Positions 13,160 to 22,291 of a stretch of 64,000 nt of DNA are shown one piece after another. Both the position numbers and the translations under genes were made by a program. Source of the stretch: Planctomycetota bacterium (GTDB lineage: Bacteria; Planctomycetota; Planctomycetia; Gemmatales; Gemmataceae). The notes below the pieces were generated by a model. The model ran no database searches and was not told the origin of the DNA. It saw only the letters and a program-made list of their open reading frames with translations. How positions within the stretch are numbered: the first letter of the stretch is position 1; each line of letters begins with the position of its first letter. Location of the stretch: positions 1 through 64,000 of the forward strand of contig JAIOPV010000041.1 of assembly GCA_021413735.1 (NCBI GenBank). The letters are read 5' to 3'.

Positions 13160-14782
13160 GTGAAGCGGCTGCTTCGTCCCGAAACGCTGTTCTTCCTCGC
13201 CGTCTGGATCATGCTGCTGATCGCGTTTCGCGAACGCGGCTTCTGGGACCCTGGTTCACTCTGGCACATCAAAGTCGGCGACATCATCCGCACGCAAGGG
13301 ATGCCGCAAACCGATCCGTTTAGCTACACGATGGAGAACAAGCCGTGGGTGCCGCAGCAATGGGGCGCGGAAGTTCTCATGTCTCTCACGCATGCCCTCG
13401 GCGGCTTCGATCTGCTGCTCCTCGCGTTCAGCACCGGCGTCGCGCTGCTGTTCACGCTCATCTTCCGACGCTGCATCGTTAGCCCTTCAACCGACATTCC
13501 GGGAACCACGATCAGCGGCGGAATGGGGCCGATCCTCGCGGCACTCATCGTCGGAGCGTGCATCTTCGTCGGCGCGTTCCACTATTACGTCCGCCCGCAC
13601 ATGTTCACCATCGTGCTGCTCGGCTGGACGATGATGTGCATCATCGACTACGAACGCGGTTGGTGTTCGATTCGGCGGCTCGCGGCGTTGATCCCGCTTT
13701 ACGTCATCTGGACGAACCTGCACGGTGGTGTCCTCGGCGGTACGATGTCACTCGGGTTGGCGGTCGCCGGCTGGGGCGTGCTGTTCCTGGCTGGGCGAGC
13801 CCGAAACGTCACGCCAATTCAGGACTGGCGCACGGCTTGGTTACTCGTCGGAATCGTCGTCGCGTGCCTGCTGACGCCGCTGATCAATCCGCACGGCCTG
13901 AAGATGCTCGACATCTGGTATCGACTGCTCGTGTCGAAGGTGATGCCCGCCGTCATCAGCGAACACCAGCCGATGGATGTCACGTCTGAAGTCGGAATCA
14001 TGATCGTCGGCCTCGGCGTGTTCTATATCGCGTTGCTGCTCGGCACACTTCCAAAGTGGCCGCGTGTGTCATGGTTCATTCCACTCGTATGGTTGCTGCT
14101 GACGTTCAAAAGCATCAGACAAGGCCCGCTGTTCACGATCACGGCGGCGGTCTGCATTGCGGATATGTGGCGATACACTTGCTGGCACCGTTACCTCGTA
14201 AAGAACGGCGACGGCTCACTCGCATGGAACGCCGAAGACGATCCCGCGAGGCTCGCGACCGTTCGCAACGGAAATCTCTGGTGGGTCATTCCGGCGGCGT
14301 TCGTGTTGCTCGCGTTCGCGTTGCAGCTCGCTGGCGTTCGGGTTCCCGTCATCGGCCACGGCTGGGTGCGCTTCGACAAGGACTTCGTGCCCGAAGACAT
14401 GAACGACGAGATCAACAAGTACATGGAGAGTGTGCCGCCGGGAACGCACATCTTCAACGATCTCGACCTCGGCGGCTACATGATCTGGTATGCCCCGAAG
14501 CTGAAGATCTACATGGACGACCGCTGCGAACTCTACGGCGACGACATGCTGAAGGAGTACGCCGACACGATCAAGTTGCCGCCGGAAGAGTTCGGCGTTG
14601 TCTTCGAGGGCTGGCGCGAGAAGTGGAAATTCGACCGTGCGATCATCTGGTCAGAGCCAAAAGACGAGACGAAGCCCAACGATGGCAAGCCGCCGATGGA
14701 AGTGTACTTCCTGTCGCATCCGGAACGCTGGCGAGAGGTCGCGCGGGGCAAGCGTGCGGTGATGTTTGAGCTTATCCGGTGA
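13160..14782 (+). CDS. Polytopic membrane protein, glycosyltransferase-like (planctomycete family)
   Basis: The 540-residue protein begins at GTG 13160, preceded by GGAGG seven bases away. It has about ten membrane segments between residues 8 and 410 and a soluble C-terminal part. The extracytoplasmic loop after the first helix has QTDPFSYTMENKPWVPQQWG, and the C-terminal part has HIFNDLDLGGYMIWY and IYMDDRCELYGD. These motifs recur in planctomycete membrane proteins that look like distant relatives of PMT/ArnT-type lipid-linked sugar transferases. The substrate is unknown. Before the mobile element arrived, this gene lay 75 bases behind the sigma-54 regulator and may have been cotranscribed with it. 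It is convergent with the next gene. Confidence 0.8.
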   Translation: MKRLLRPETLFFLAVWIMLLIAFRERGFWDPGSLWHIKVGDIIRTQGMPQTDPFSYTMENKPWVPQQWGAEVLMSLTHALGGFDLLLLAFSTGVALLFTLIFRRCIVSPSTDIPGTTISGGMGPILAALIVGACIFVGAFHYYVRPHMFTIVLLGWTMMCIIDYERGWCSIRRLAALIPLYVIWTNLHGGVLGGTMSLGLAVAGWGVLFLAGRARNVTPIQDWRTAWLLVGIVVACLLTPLINPHGLKMLDIWYRLLVSKVMPAVISEHQPMDVTSEVGIMIVGLGVFYIALLLGTLPKWPRVSWFIPLVWLLLTFKSIRQGPLFTITAAVCIADMWRYTCWHRYLVKNGDGSLAWNAEDDPARLATVRNGNLWWVIPAAFVLLAFALQLAGVRVPVIGHGWVRFDKDFVPEDMNDEINKYMESVPPGTHIFNDLDLGGYMIWYAPKLKIYMDDRCELYGDDMLKEYADTIKLPPEEFGVVFEGWREKWKFDRAIIWSEPKDETKPNDGKPPMEVYFLSHPERWREVARGKRAVMFELIR

Positions 14783-14792
14783 CTCGTTTCGA

Positions 14793-14832
14793 GGCATCGC
14801 CTTGCTCCCAGCGTGGGATACAAGGCGATGCC
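14793..14832. terminator. 12-bp stem-loop between convergent genes
   Basis: GGCATCGCCTTG (14793-14804) pairs perfectly with CAAGGCGATGCC (14821-14832) around a 16-base loop. It lies 10 bases past one stop and 24 bases before the other, so it can serve as a bidirectional terminator. Confidence 0.65.
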
Positions 14833-14856
14833 CACCCGCAACTCCTCAGCGTGTGC

Positions 14857-16140
14857 TTACACCACCGGCAACTCGAAGCCCTTGCGGTACTCGCGGCCCA
14901 TCATCTTGTTCGCTTCCGCGTCGTTCGTCTGCTCCGTCTTCGCGTCGAACAACAGCGTCTTACCTGTGCGATACGCCAAGTTCCCGAGGTGACACAACCG
15001 CGTGCTCTTGTAACCGATCTCGATCTCGGCGTTCGGGGTCGCCTCACCACGAATGCTCGCAATGAAATTGCGAACGTGATCGGTCACCATGTCAGATTTT
15101 GGTTTCTCGGTCGCGTCGTCGCCACCGCGAACCTTCCACGTGTCGCCGTCGAACAACATCGTGCCCTTGTCGCCGTGAATGCTGATGCCGTAACCCTGAC
15201 CCTCCGGCCCCTGTCCCTTCTTCTCCCACACGCGATGTTCCCACACCAGCGTGCAGCCTAACGCTCCGCCAGGCCCCGTCGGGAAGTCGAACGTCGCGAT
15301 CTGCGTGTCCGGCGTTTGCTGTTCGTCGTCGTGGTAATACTTCCCGCCGGCGCAACTGATCTTCGTCGGGGCGTCGAGGCCCATCACGTTCCGGGCAACG
15401 TCGAGACCGTGAATGCCGTTGTTGCCGATCTCGCCAGTGCCCAGATCCCAGAACCAGTGCCAGTTGTAATGGAAACGGTTCTTTGTGAACTCGCCGCTCG
15501 CTGGCCCGAGCCACAGCGAATAATCGACGCCCTGCGGCACCGGCTCCGGCTTCGCGAAGCCGATGTTCGGGCGATTCCCCGCGATCCACGCACGACCGAA
15601 CGCCACCTTCCCGAGCTTGCCAGCAGCCACATATTCACGCGCCGCGATGACACTGGATTGACTCCGACGCTGCGTGCCGGCTTGCACCACCACCTTGTAC
15701 TTGCGGGCCGCCTTCACCATCTGCTGGCCTTCGATCAAGTTGTGAGACACCGGCTTCTCGACGTACACATGCTTGCCGCGTTCAGCAGCCCAGATGGTCG
15801 CCAGCGCGTGCCAGTGATCGGGTGCTGACACCACGATTGCCGTGACGCTCTTATCGTCGAGAACCTTGCGAATGTCTTGCTCGGCTTTCGGTGGGTTCTC
15901 GGGGTTCTTCAGCACATCAAGGACGGGCTTCACCATCGACGGATCGGGATCGACGAGGTGTGTGATCTGGACATTCGGAGCAGCGGCGAAGACGGGGGCG
16001 AGTTGCTTGCCGCGAATCTTCAGCCCCATAATGGCGACGCGAACCTTTTCGTTCGGCTTGTCGGCAGCACGGTTGTAGCTGGCGGCGGATAGCGTGAGGG
16101 CAGACGTTGCGAGAAACTTGCGGCGCGTGAGGTCAGACAT
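14857..16140 (-). CDS. Gfo/Idh/MocA family oxidoreductase, TAT-exported
   Basis: The 427-residue protein starts at the ATG at 16140. The N-terminus has a twin-arginine signal, LTRRKFLATSALTLSAAS, so the enzyme should be exported folded. A Rossmann domain follows (VRVAIMGLKIRG, then THLVDPDP). The family motif EKPVSHNL has the conserved catalytic Lys, and the C-terminal domain has GEIGNNGIHGLDVARNVMG. Family members oxidise or reduce sugars or related polyols with NAD(P). Planctomycetes carry many exported members, and their substrates are mostly unknown. The Rossmann glycine motif is atypical (GLKIRGKQL rather than GxGxxG). The divergent neighbour is an exported GH32 glycosidase, so a role in carbohydrate use is plausible. 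Confidence 0.92.
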   Translation of the reverse strand: MSDLTRRKFLATSALTLSAASYNRAADKPNEKVRVAIMGLKIRGKQLAPVFAAAPNVQITHLVDPDPSMVKPVLDVLKNPENPPKAEQDIRKVLDDKSVTAIVVSAPDHWHALATIWAAERGKHVYVEKPVSHNLIEGQQMVKAARKYKVVVQAGTQRRSQSSVIAAREYVAAGKLGKVAFGRAWIAGNRPNIGFAKPEPVPQGVDYSLWLGPASGEFTKNRFHYNWHWFWDLGTGEIGNNGIHGLDVARNVMGLDAPTKISCAGGKYYHDDEQQTPDTQIATFDFPTGPGGALGCTLVWEHRVWEKKGQGPEGQGYGISIHGDKGTMLFDGDTWKVRGGDDATEKPKSDMVTDHVRNFIASIRGEATPNAEIEIGYKSTRLCHLGNLAYRTGKTLLFDAKTEQTNDAEANKMMGREYRKGFELPVV

Positions 16141-16205
16141 GGCAGCACTCCGGAGAAGAAAAGCGGTGACTGCTATGGTAACCTGTCGGAATGCGAATGC
16201 ACCAA

Positions 16206-16271
16206 CGTTTAGCCGCAGACCCAACGGGTCGCGACTTGGTGAGCGCGACCCGTTGGGTTCGCAGCTAAACG
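16206..16271. repeat. CGTTTAGC double-hairpin repeat, family G copy 1
   Basis: Arms 16206-16233 and 16244-16271 match at 25 of 28 positions. The outer ends are CGTTTAGC and GCTAAACG. Each arm also folds by itself (GACCCAACGGGTC and GACCCGTTGGGTT). It lies in the divergent gap between the oxidoreductase and the GH32 gene. Related copies lie at 26111-26185 and 51741-51800. Confidence 0.75.
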
Positions 16272-16284
16272 AAAAGGCCTCATC

Positions 16285-18489
16285 ATGAAACGCGCTCTCC
16301 CACTTCTCGCGTTGCTGTGTTGTTCGCCCCTCCTCGCGGCCGATGATCGCGCCGAAATCCTCATCGCGGACTTCGAGGGCGACACTTACCCCGAAGGCTG
16401 GAAGACCACCGGCACCGCGTTCGGCAAAGGTCCGGCACGCGGGACGCTTCCCAATCAGATGGCGGTCTCGGGGTTCCTCGGCAAAGGACTCGTGAACAGC
16501 TTCACGGATGGCGACGCCAGCACCGGCACGCTGACATCGCCCGCGTTTCAGATCGACCGAAAGTATCTGAATTTCCTCATTGGTGGCGGCAAGCACTCCG
16601 GCAAGACGTGCGTGAACTTGATCGTTGGCGGCAAGGCCGTTCGCTCGGCAACTGGCCCAAATGACAAACCGGGCGGCAGCGAACGTCTCGATTGGCGATC
16701 GTGGGACGTCGCTGAGTTCGAGGGAAAAGGAGCGATCATCGAGATCGTGGACGACGAGAAAGGCGGTTGGGGGCACATCAACGCCGACCACTTTGTGCAG
16801 GCCGACAAGAAGAAGCAACTCGAACTGACCACTCACGAGATCGTGGTTGATCGACGCTACCTCCACCTGCCGGTGAAGACCGGCGCTCCGATGAAGCGGA
16901 TGAAGTTCATCGTGAATGGGAAGGTCGTGCGTGAGTTCGATATCGAACTCGTCGATGGCGGCGATGCAGATTTCTGGACGTTCGCCGATCTGTCCGCATT
17001 CCCTCACAAGACCACGCTCACCATCGAAACCACCCTCGTCTCGGGATCGAACACGCTCTTCGCTCTCACGCAGAGCGGTGATCTGCCAGACTCCAAAAAG
17101 CTCTACCAGGAGAAGCATCGCCCGCTGTTCCATTACACGAGTCGCCGCGGTTGGCTGAACGACCCGAACGGCCTCGTGTACGCCCCCGACCCACGAGGCG
17201 CGCAGTACCCTGGCGAGTGGCACCTGTACTACCAGCACAATCCGTATGGCGTGAACTGGGGGAACATGCACTGGGGCCATGCCACGAGCAAGGATCTCGT
17301 TCACTGGAAGGAAGAGGGCATCGCACTCTACCCAAAGAAGTACGGCGACTGGGCGTTCTCCGGTAGCGCGGCCTACGATGGCGGCGAACTCGTCTTGGCG
17401 TACACGAGCACCGGTCGCGGGGAGTGCATCGCGACCAGCAAAGATGGTGGCCGAACGTTGACCGAATCGGACAAGAACCCCGTCGTGAAGCATGTCGGTC
17501 GCGACCCGAAACTCGTCTGGCACGCGAAGGCGAACCACTGGGTCATGGCCGTGTACGAAGAGTTCGAGAAGAAGCAGTGGATCGCGTTCTACACGTCGCC
17601 GGATCTGAAGAACTGGACGTTCGCCAGCCGCATCGAGGGCTTCTACGAATGCCCGGATCTGTTCCCGATGCCAGTCGAACTCGCGGAAGCGAGCAAGCTT
17701 CCAACCAAGGAAAAATGGGTGCTGTATGGTGCCGACGCGAGATACATCGTCGGCGAGTTCGACGGCAAGGAATTCAAGCCTGACGTGAAGGAGAAGAAGC
17801 AACTCTGGCACGGCCACTTCTACGCCGCACAGACATTCGACAACGCCCCGCTCATCGAGGCACCACTGTTCAGTTTGATCCAACCACGACGGCGAGTTCA
17901 GATCGGTTGGGCGAACGGCGTCACGTTCCCCGGAATGCCGTTCAACCAGCAGATGACGGTGCCCGTGGAACTCAGCCTGCACGACGAGAAAGACGGCTCG
18001 CGACTTCGCGCACGTCCAGTAAAAGCACTCGAATCGCTGCGTGCAGAACAGGTCGCAAGCGAGCGGCCGTTGCTCGGCGCGATCTGGTTGACGAATCCAA
18101 AAACGGCTCAACTTCGGAAAGTTGTCGCGGAGGATCTCGATGCGTTCGATGTGCAGGCAACGCTCATCATCAGGCCGGTGACGGCCGAGGCCAAGCCGAC
18201 TGTCACGTTCTCACTTCGCGGAACGGAACTGGTGTACGACGTGGCAAAGAAGACGCTCACTTGCAAGGGCGTCACGGCGTCGGTGCCGCTACGTGATGGG
18301 AAGCTGACGTTGCGAATCCTCGTGGACCGTGGATCGGTCGAAGTGTTCGCGGATGAGGGGCGTGTGGCAATGTCGATCGCGGCGATACCGGTCGAGAAGA
18401 ACACCAAACTGGAACTGCACGCCGCGGGTGCGGACCTCGGCGTGCCAGAGTTATCGGTTTGGAGGATGCCCACCTCGTGGGCGAAATGA
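16285..18489 (+). CDS. Exported GH32 glycosidase (levanase/invertase family)
   Basis: The 734-residue enzyme should hydrolyse fructosyl linkages such as those in levan, inulin or sucrose outside the cytoplasm. A signal peptide (MKRALPLLALLCCSPLLAA) is followed by about 250 residues of beta-rich sequence not found in minimal GH32 enzymes, probably a carbohydrate-binding part. The catalytic five-blade domain starts near residue 275. GWLNDPNGL carries the nucleophile Asp293, GRDPKLVW is the transition-state stabiliser motif, and YECPDLF carries the acid/base Glu455. A C-terminal beta-sandwich ends the protein, with VDRGSVEVFADEG typical of GH32. It is convergent with the lipoprotein gene, with only six bases between stops. 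Confidence 0.94.
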   Translation: MKRALPLLALLCCSPLLAADDRAEILIADFEGDTYPEGWKTTGTAFGKGPARGTLPNQMAVSGFLGKGLVNSFTDGDASTGTLTSPAFQIDRKYLNFLIGGGKHSGKTCVNLIVGGKAVRSATGPNDKPGGSERLDWRSWDVAEFEGKGAIIEIVDDEKGGWGHINADHFVQADKKKQLELTTHEIVVDRRYLHLPVKTGAPMKRMKFIVNGKVVREFDIELVDGGDADFWTFADLSAFPHKTTLTIETTLVSGSNTLFALTQSGDLPDSKKLYQEKHRPLFHYTSRRGWLNDPNGLVYAPDPRGAQYPGEWHLYYQHNPYGVNWGNMHWGHATSKDLVHWKEEGIALYPKKYGDWAFSGSAAYDGGELVLAYTSTGRGECIATSKDGGRTLTESDKNPVVKHVGRDPKLVWHAKANHWVMAVYEEFEKKQWIAFYTSPDLKNWTFASRIEGFYECPDLFPMPVELAEASKLPTKEKWVLYGADARYIVGEFDGKEFKPDVKEKKQLWHGHFYAAQTFDNAPLIEAPLFSLIQPRRRVQIGWANGVTFPGMPFNQQMTVPVELSLHDEKDGSRLRARPVKALESLRAEQVASERPLLGAIWLTNPKTAQLRKVVAEDLDAFDVQATLIIRPVTAEAKPTVTFSLRGTELVYDVAKKTLTCKGVTASVPLRDGKLTLRILVDRGSVEVFADEGRVAMSIAAIPVEKNTKLELHAAGADLGVPELSVWRMPTSWAK

Positions 18490-18495
18490 GTCGCA

Positions 18496-18915
18496 TCACT
18501 CCAGTTTGAAGTCGAAGTGATTCGATCCGCTGGCCTTCACCTCGGCCGTCAGCGTGGTCGCGGTGTTGTACTTCTCCGGAAGCCCTTCCTTCCCCTTCGG
18601 CGACGCGCCGGCGGCCTTCTCCTCGGGAGTCTGGATACCACCGGGCACCGCCATCGAGATCGATACCTTGTAAGTGCCCGGTTCCAGTCCGTGTTCCGCC
18701 GGAATGTTGAACCGCCCATCCTTGATGAGTGCGCCGGCGATTGGGCCGGGTGGTCCCTCCATTGCGAAGAACGTGACCGTCGCACCGTTTAATGGCTGTC
18801 CATTGTGGGACACCGAGCCGGAGACGGGTTGCCGACCGCCCTGCATACCGCAGCCAACGAAGCACGTCATCATTGCAACAGCAAGGCCACATCCGGCGAA
18901 GCGAATCAGACGCAT
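18496..18915 (-). CDS. Lipoprotein with a carboxypeptidase regulatory-like domain
   Basis: The 139-residue product has a signal peptide ending in the lipobox FVGC (Cys22). The mature part, PVSGSVSHNGQPLNGATVTF followed by GRFNI and LEPGTYKVSI, is the transthyretin-like fold of small planctomycete lipoproteins usually annotated as carboxypeptidase regulatory-like. It is probably anchored in a membrane, facing the periplasm. The function is unknown. A 362-base intergenic region precedes it. Confidence 0.85.
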   Translation of the reverse strand: MRLIRFAGCGLAVAMMTCFVGCGMQGGRQPVSGSVSHNGQPLNGATVTFFAMEGPPGPIAGALIKDGRFNIPAEHGLEPGTYKVSISMAVPGGIQTPEEKAAGASPKGKEGLPEKYNTATTLTAEVKASGSNHFDFKLE

Positions 18916-19277
18916 TGTTGTTTCTCCGCGAGCGAATTGCTTCCGTTAGAAACTATGGCGAAATGAACTGTGTGGTAGATCTTGGCTGAAGGTGGAGCGA
19001 ATCGCAACCCCGGGCCCAAGGGCAATGCGAGATCACCCGAATGTTCCGTCGCCCCTCGGGGCTTCGTGATATTGGGGTTCGCGTTTCCAGGGGTTGCTCT
19101 CGCTTCGCTCGCTCACCCCTGGCTGCCATCCGCCGTCCCTCCGGGACGAAAACACGGGTGCACTCCGTCGCCCTTCCAGGGCTAAAACACTGGTCGCGTC
19201 TCGCTACCGCTCCTACCCGTAGGCACGCCAAAACGCTACCTTCACTTCACGACCGCATTCCCCTCCCGAGGTGAACA
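18916..19277. repeat. Intergenic region with several short palindromes
   Basis: No gene is visible in this divergent gap. About 19041-19190 holds short inverted repeats: CCAGGGG/CCCCTGG around a CGCTTCGCTCGC loop (19087-19122) and GTCCCTCCGGGAC (19135-19147). The surroundings look like another worn interspersed repeat. Promoters for the lipoprotein gene and xylA should lie at its two ends. Confidence 0.45.
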
Positions 19278-20591
19278 ATGTCCTTCTTCCCCGAAGTGTC
19301 CAAGATCAAATACGAAGGGCCCGACAGCAAGAATCCACTCGCGTTCCGGCACTACAATCCCACCGAAGTCGTCGAAGGCAAGACGATGAAGGAGCACCTG
19401 CGGTTCGCCGTGTGCTACTGGCACACCTTCCGCGGTATGGGCGGTGACCCCTTTGGTCCTGGCTGTGCCGTGCGGCCATGGGAAGACGGCACTGACTCAC
19501 TCGAAATGGCTCTCAAGCGCGTCGACGTTGCGTTTGAATTCATCGACAAGCTCGGCGCTCCGTTCTATTGCTTCCACGATCGCGACGTCAGCCCCGAAGG
19601 GAAGAACCTCACCGAGACCAACAAGAACCTCGACGCCGTCGTGAAGAAGCTCGGCCAGAAGCAAAAGGAAACCGGCATCGAGCTGCTGTGGGGCACCGCG
19701 AACCTGTTCAGCAACGCTCGGTTTGTTCACGGAGCCAGCACGAGCTGCAACGCCGATGTGTTCGCGTATGCGGGCGCGCAGGTGAAGAAGGCGATGGAAG
19801 CGACCAAGGAACTCGGCGGCGTGAACTACGTCTTCTGGGGCGGTCGCGAAGGCTACATGAACCTCTACAACACCGACCTTCGCCGGGAGTTCGATCACCT
19901 TGCGAAGTTCCTGAGCCTCGCCGTCGATTACAAGAAGAAGATCGGCTTCACCGGGCAGTTCCTCATCGAGCCGAAGCCGAAAGAACCGACGAAGCACCAG
20001 TACGACAGCGACAGCGCCGCGTGCATGGCTTTCTTAAAGACCTACGGACTCGACAAGGATTTCAAGCTCAACATCGAGACGAACCACGCCACGCTCGCCG
20101 GTCACTCGATGCACCACGAACTCACTTACGCCAGCAGCTACGGCATGCTCGGCAGCATCGACGCCAACCGCGGCGACGAACTCCTCGGCTGGGACACCGA
20201 CCAGTTCCCGAACAACCTGTACGAGACCGCACAGGTGATGCTCGTCGTGCTCGGGCAGAACGGCATCGGCAGCGGCGGCCTGAACTTCGACGCGAAGGTG
20301 CGTCGCGAGAGCTTCGAGCCGATCGACCTGTTCTACGCGCACATCGGCGGGATGGATGCCTTCGCTCACGGACTGAAGATCGCGGCCGCGATTCGCAAGG
20401 ATGGCGTGCTGAAGGATTTCGTGAAGCAGCGATACGCCTCGTGGGACAGCGGCATCGGCGCCGACATCGAATCCGGCAAGGCGAAGTTCGACGAACTGGA
20501 AGCGTACATGCTGAAGAAGGGCGACGCGGACAAGAACACGTCGGGCCGGCAGGAGTTGCTGGAGAACGTCGTCAACCGCTACCTGAAGTGA
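19278..20591 (+). CDS. xylA: Xylose isomerase
   Basis: The enzyme interconverts D-xylose and D-xylulose in the cytoplasm and usually also D-glucose and D-fructose. The 437-residue length puts it in the longer (group II) class. Metal and substrate motifs are present: [13 protein letters not shown] with the catalytic His, [53 protein letters not shown] and [17 protein letters not shown]-type site sits a few bases before the ATG. No xylulokinase gene is adjacent, so it is a single-gene unit here. It may feed on sugars released by exported glycosidases, such as the one upstream, but that is inference. Confidence 0.97.
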   Translation: MSFFPEVSKIKYEGPDSKNPLAFRHYNPTEVVEGKTMKEHLRFAVCYWHTFRGMGGDPFGPGCAVRPWEDGTDSLEMALKRVDVAFEFIDKLGAPFYCFHDRDVSPEGKNLTETNKNLDAVVKKLGQKQKETGIELLWGTANLFSNARFVHGASTSCNADVFAYAGAQVKKAMEATKELGGVNYVFWGGREGYMNLYNTDLRREFDHLAKFLSLAVDYKKKIGFTGQFLIEPKPKEPTKHQYDSDSAACMAFLKTYGLDKDFKLNIETNHATLAGHSMHHELTYASSYGMLGSIDANRGDELLGWDTDQFPNNLYETAQVMLVVLGQNGIGSGGLNFDAKVRRESFEPIDLFYAHIGGMDAFAHGLKIAAAIRKDGVLKDFVKQRYASWDSGIGADIESGKAKFDELEAYMLKKGDADKNTSGRQELLENVVNRYLK

Positions 20592-20601
20592 GAACAGTTC
20601 C

Positions 20602-20670
20602 TGGCGAGCGGGGGATGGCAGTCCTTCGGTTGTTGGTCACACACCGGGGACTGACGTCCCCCACTCGCCA
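20602..20670. repeat. Imperfect 23-bp inverted repeat after xylA
   Basis: TGGCGAGCGGGGGATGGCAG at 20602 pairs, with three mismatches in 23, with the complement ending at 20670. It lies 10 bases past the xylA stop and is a probable terminator-type repeat. Confidence 0.6.
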
Positions 20671-20798
20671 AGCGGATTCGAACGATTCGAACTAACTCCC
20701 CATCCTGACAATGCACTTCAAGACGCCGGCTGCGATAATGAAGAACTGCTCGCCCAAAGTCTCCGCGATCTAACGAACTCCACCCCGAGCGTTTCGCG

Positions 20799-22277
20799 AT
20801 GTCATACCCCGTCGTCACCCGACTGGCCGCCCCCATCGCCGCAGTCAGCGTGCTGCTGCTTGCGCTCTCCGTCATCGCCGCGTGGTACGTCTGGGATATG
20901 CAGGAACGCGCCAGCGGCCCCATCGCGTCGAGCGTGACAAGCGTGACAGCCGCACAAGAACTGGAGATCAGCATTCGCGAAATCTCGCACCAGTTCAACC
21001 GCTACCTCATCATGCTTGACCGCAAGTATCTCGATCCAATCCCCGGTCTCAAGGCGAAGACGGCGGCGGCGCTGGCGAATGCCGAGGCGTCTGCCACGAG
21101 CCCGGGCGAAGAAGCGTTAATGCAACGAATACGTCGCGGATACGAACACTTCTTTGCGGCCTATGAAAGACTACTCCAGAGCCCACCCAAAGAAGGCATG
21201 TATGCAGAGATCATCAAGCTGAATGACATCGTGCTGAATCCCGAGATTCTTGAGCCGGCCCACGAATATCTCCGGCTCAATGAAGTCACGCTCACCCAGG
21301 CCAGTGAGACGAATCAGGAACTTGCTCGCCACCTCGTGGTCGGGCTTGTCGCAATGGGACTGTTCGGGTCGATTGGCGGATTGCTCGGCGGCGGCGTCAT
21401 CGTGGCGACGATCCGCAGGAACATGGCCCACACTGAGGAACGACTCCGCACCACGGCCGAGACACTCGACCGCGCCGCGAACCGGAGAAGCAAATCGACA
21501 CCCACAATCGCGCTGGCCGATCCGCTGGAGCAGGTCAGCGTCAGCGTGTCGGCGATTCTCGAACGACTCCGCGAAACAGAACGCGACGCACTTCGAGCCG
21601 AGCAACTCGCGTGGGTCGGGCAGATGGCTGCGGGCATCGCGCACGAGATTCGCAATCCGCTCATGGCCATCAAACTGCTCGTGCAGGCCGGAGCCGAGCG
21701 GGCGGGTGGCCCCGCACTGCGACTGCGAGACTTCGAGGTTCTCGATGAGGAAATCACTCGGCTCGAACAGATTGTCTCGGAGTTCCTCGATTTCGCTCGG
21801 CCGCCCCGTCCAAATCTTCGACCGATGGATGCAGCCGAAGCCGTGGCTCAGGCGCTTGAGGGAGTTCAACCGCGTGCGGAGTTGCAGGGGGTTTCGCTTT
21901 TACTCGACCGCCCTGAAGGGCCAATTATCGTTTCCGCCGACCCAAACCAGCTTCGTCAGGTATTCTTCAATCTGCTGTTCAACGCGTTCGACGCACAGCC
22001 AAAAGGCGGTGAAATTCGTATCGGATTGCGAATCGAGCAAGCCCCCGAGCCGACAATGGTAATGACAGTAGCAGACGCTGGCTCAGGGATTGCACCGGGG
22101 GTAGCCGAGCGAATCTTCGAGCCGTTCGTCAGTACGAAAGAGTCTGGGCTTGGTCTCGGGCTCTCAATCTGTCGGCGGATCGTCGATGCCCACGGCGGCA
22201 CCCTCAGTGCCAGCAACCGCCCAGGGGGCGGAGCAGTGTTCACGCTGAGGTTACCTGCCGGAACGAATCACGTTTAA
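20799..22277 (+). CDS. Membrane sensor histidine kinase (NtrB type)
   Basis: The 492-residue kinase is followed 14 bases later by its likely partner regulator. There are membrane segments at about residues 8-32 and 178-204, with a helical extracytoplasmic sensor of about 145 residues between them that resembles four-helix-bundle sensors. A short HAMP-like linker leads to the H-box AAGIAHEIRNPLMA with His282. The ATPase domain has the N-box VFFNLLFNAFDA, G1 DAGSGI, F box FEPFVST and G2 GLGLGLSICRR. The ligand is unknown. Like the first pair at 3417, it belongs to the class that phosphorylates sigma-54 activators. Confidence 0.94.
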   Translation: MSYPVVTRLAAPIAAVSVLLLALSVIAAWYVWDMQERASGPIASSVTSVTAAQELEISIREISHQFNRYLIMLDRKYLDPIPGLKAKTAAALANAEASATSPGEEALMQRIRRGYEHFFAAYERLLQSPPKEGMYAEIIKLNDIVLNPEILEPAHEYLRLNEVTLTQASETNQELARHLVVGLVAMGLFGSIGGLLGGGVIVATIRRNMAHTEERLRTTAETLDRAANRRSKSTPTIALADPLEQVSVSVSAILERLRETERDALRAEQLAWVGQMAAGIAHEIRNPLMAIKLLVQAGAERAGGPALRLRDFEVLDEEITRLEQIVSEFLDFARPPRPNLRPMDAAEAVAQALEGVQPRAELQGVSLLLDRPEGPIIVSADPNQLRQVFFNLLFNAFDAQPKGGEIRIGLRIEQAPEPTMVMTVADAGSGIAPGVAERIFEPFVSTKESGLGLGLSICRRIVDAHGGTLSASNRPGGGAVFTLRLPAGTNHV

Positions 22278-22291
22278 CCTGCGGTGCTGCC

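Noticed and set aside
16141-18111. Minus-strand extension of the oxidoreductase frame to 1084 codons
   Set aside because: It runs antisense through the GH32 gene. The true start is ATG 16140, directly before the twin-arginine signal.
19568-20695. 375-codon plus-strand frame overlapping xylA
   Set aside because: Arg-rich shadow in another frame of xylA, without motifs.
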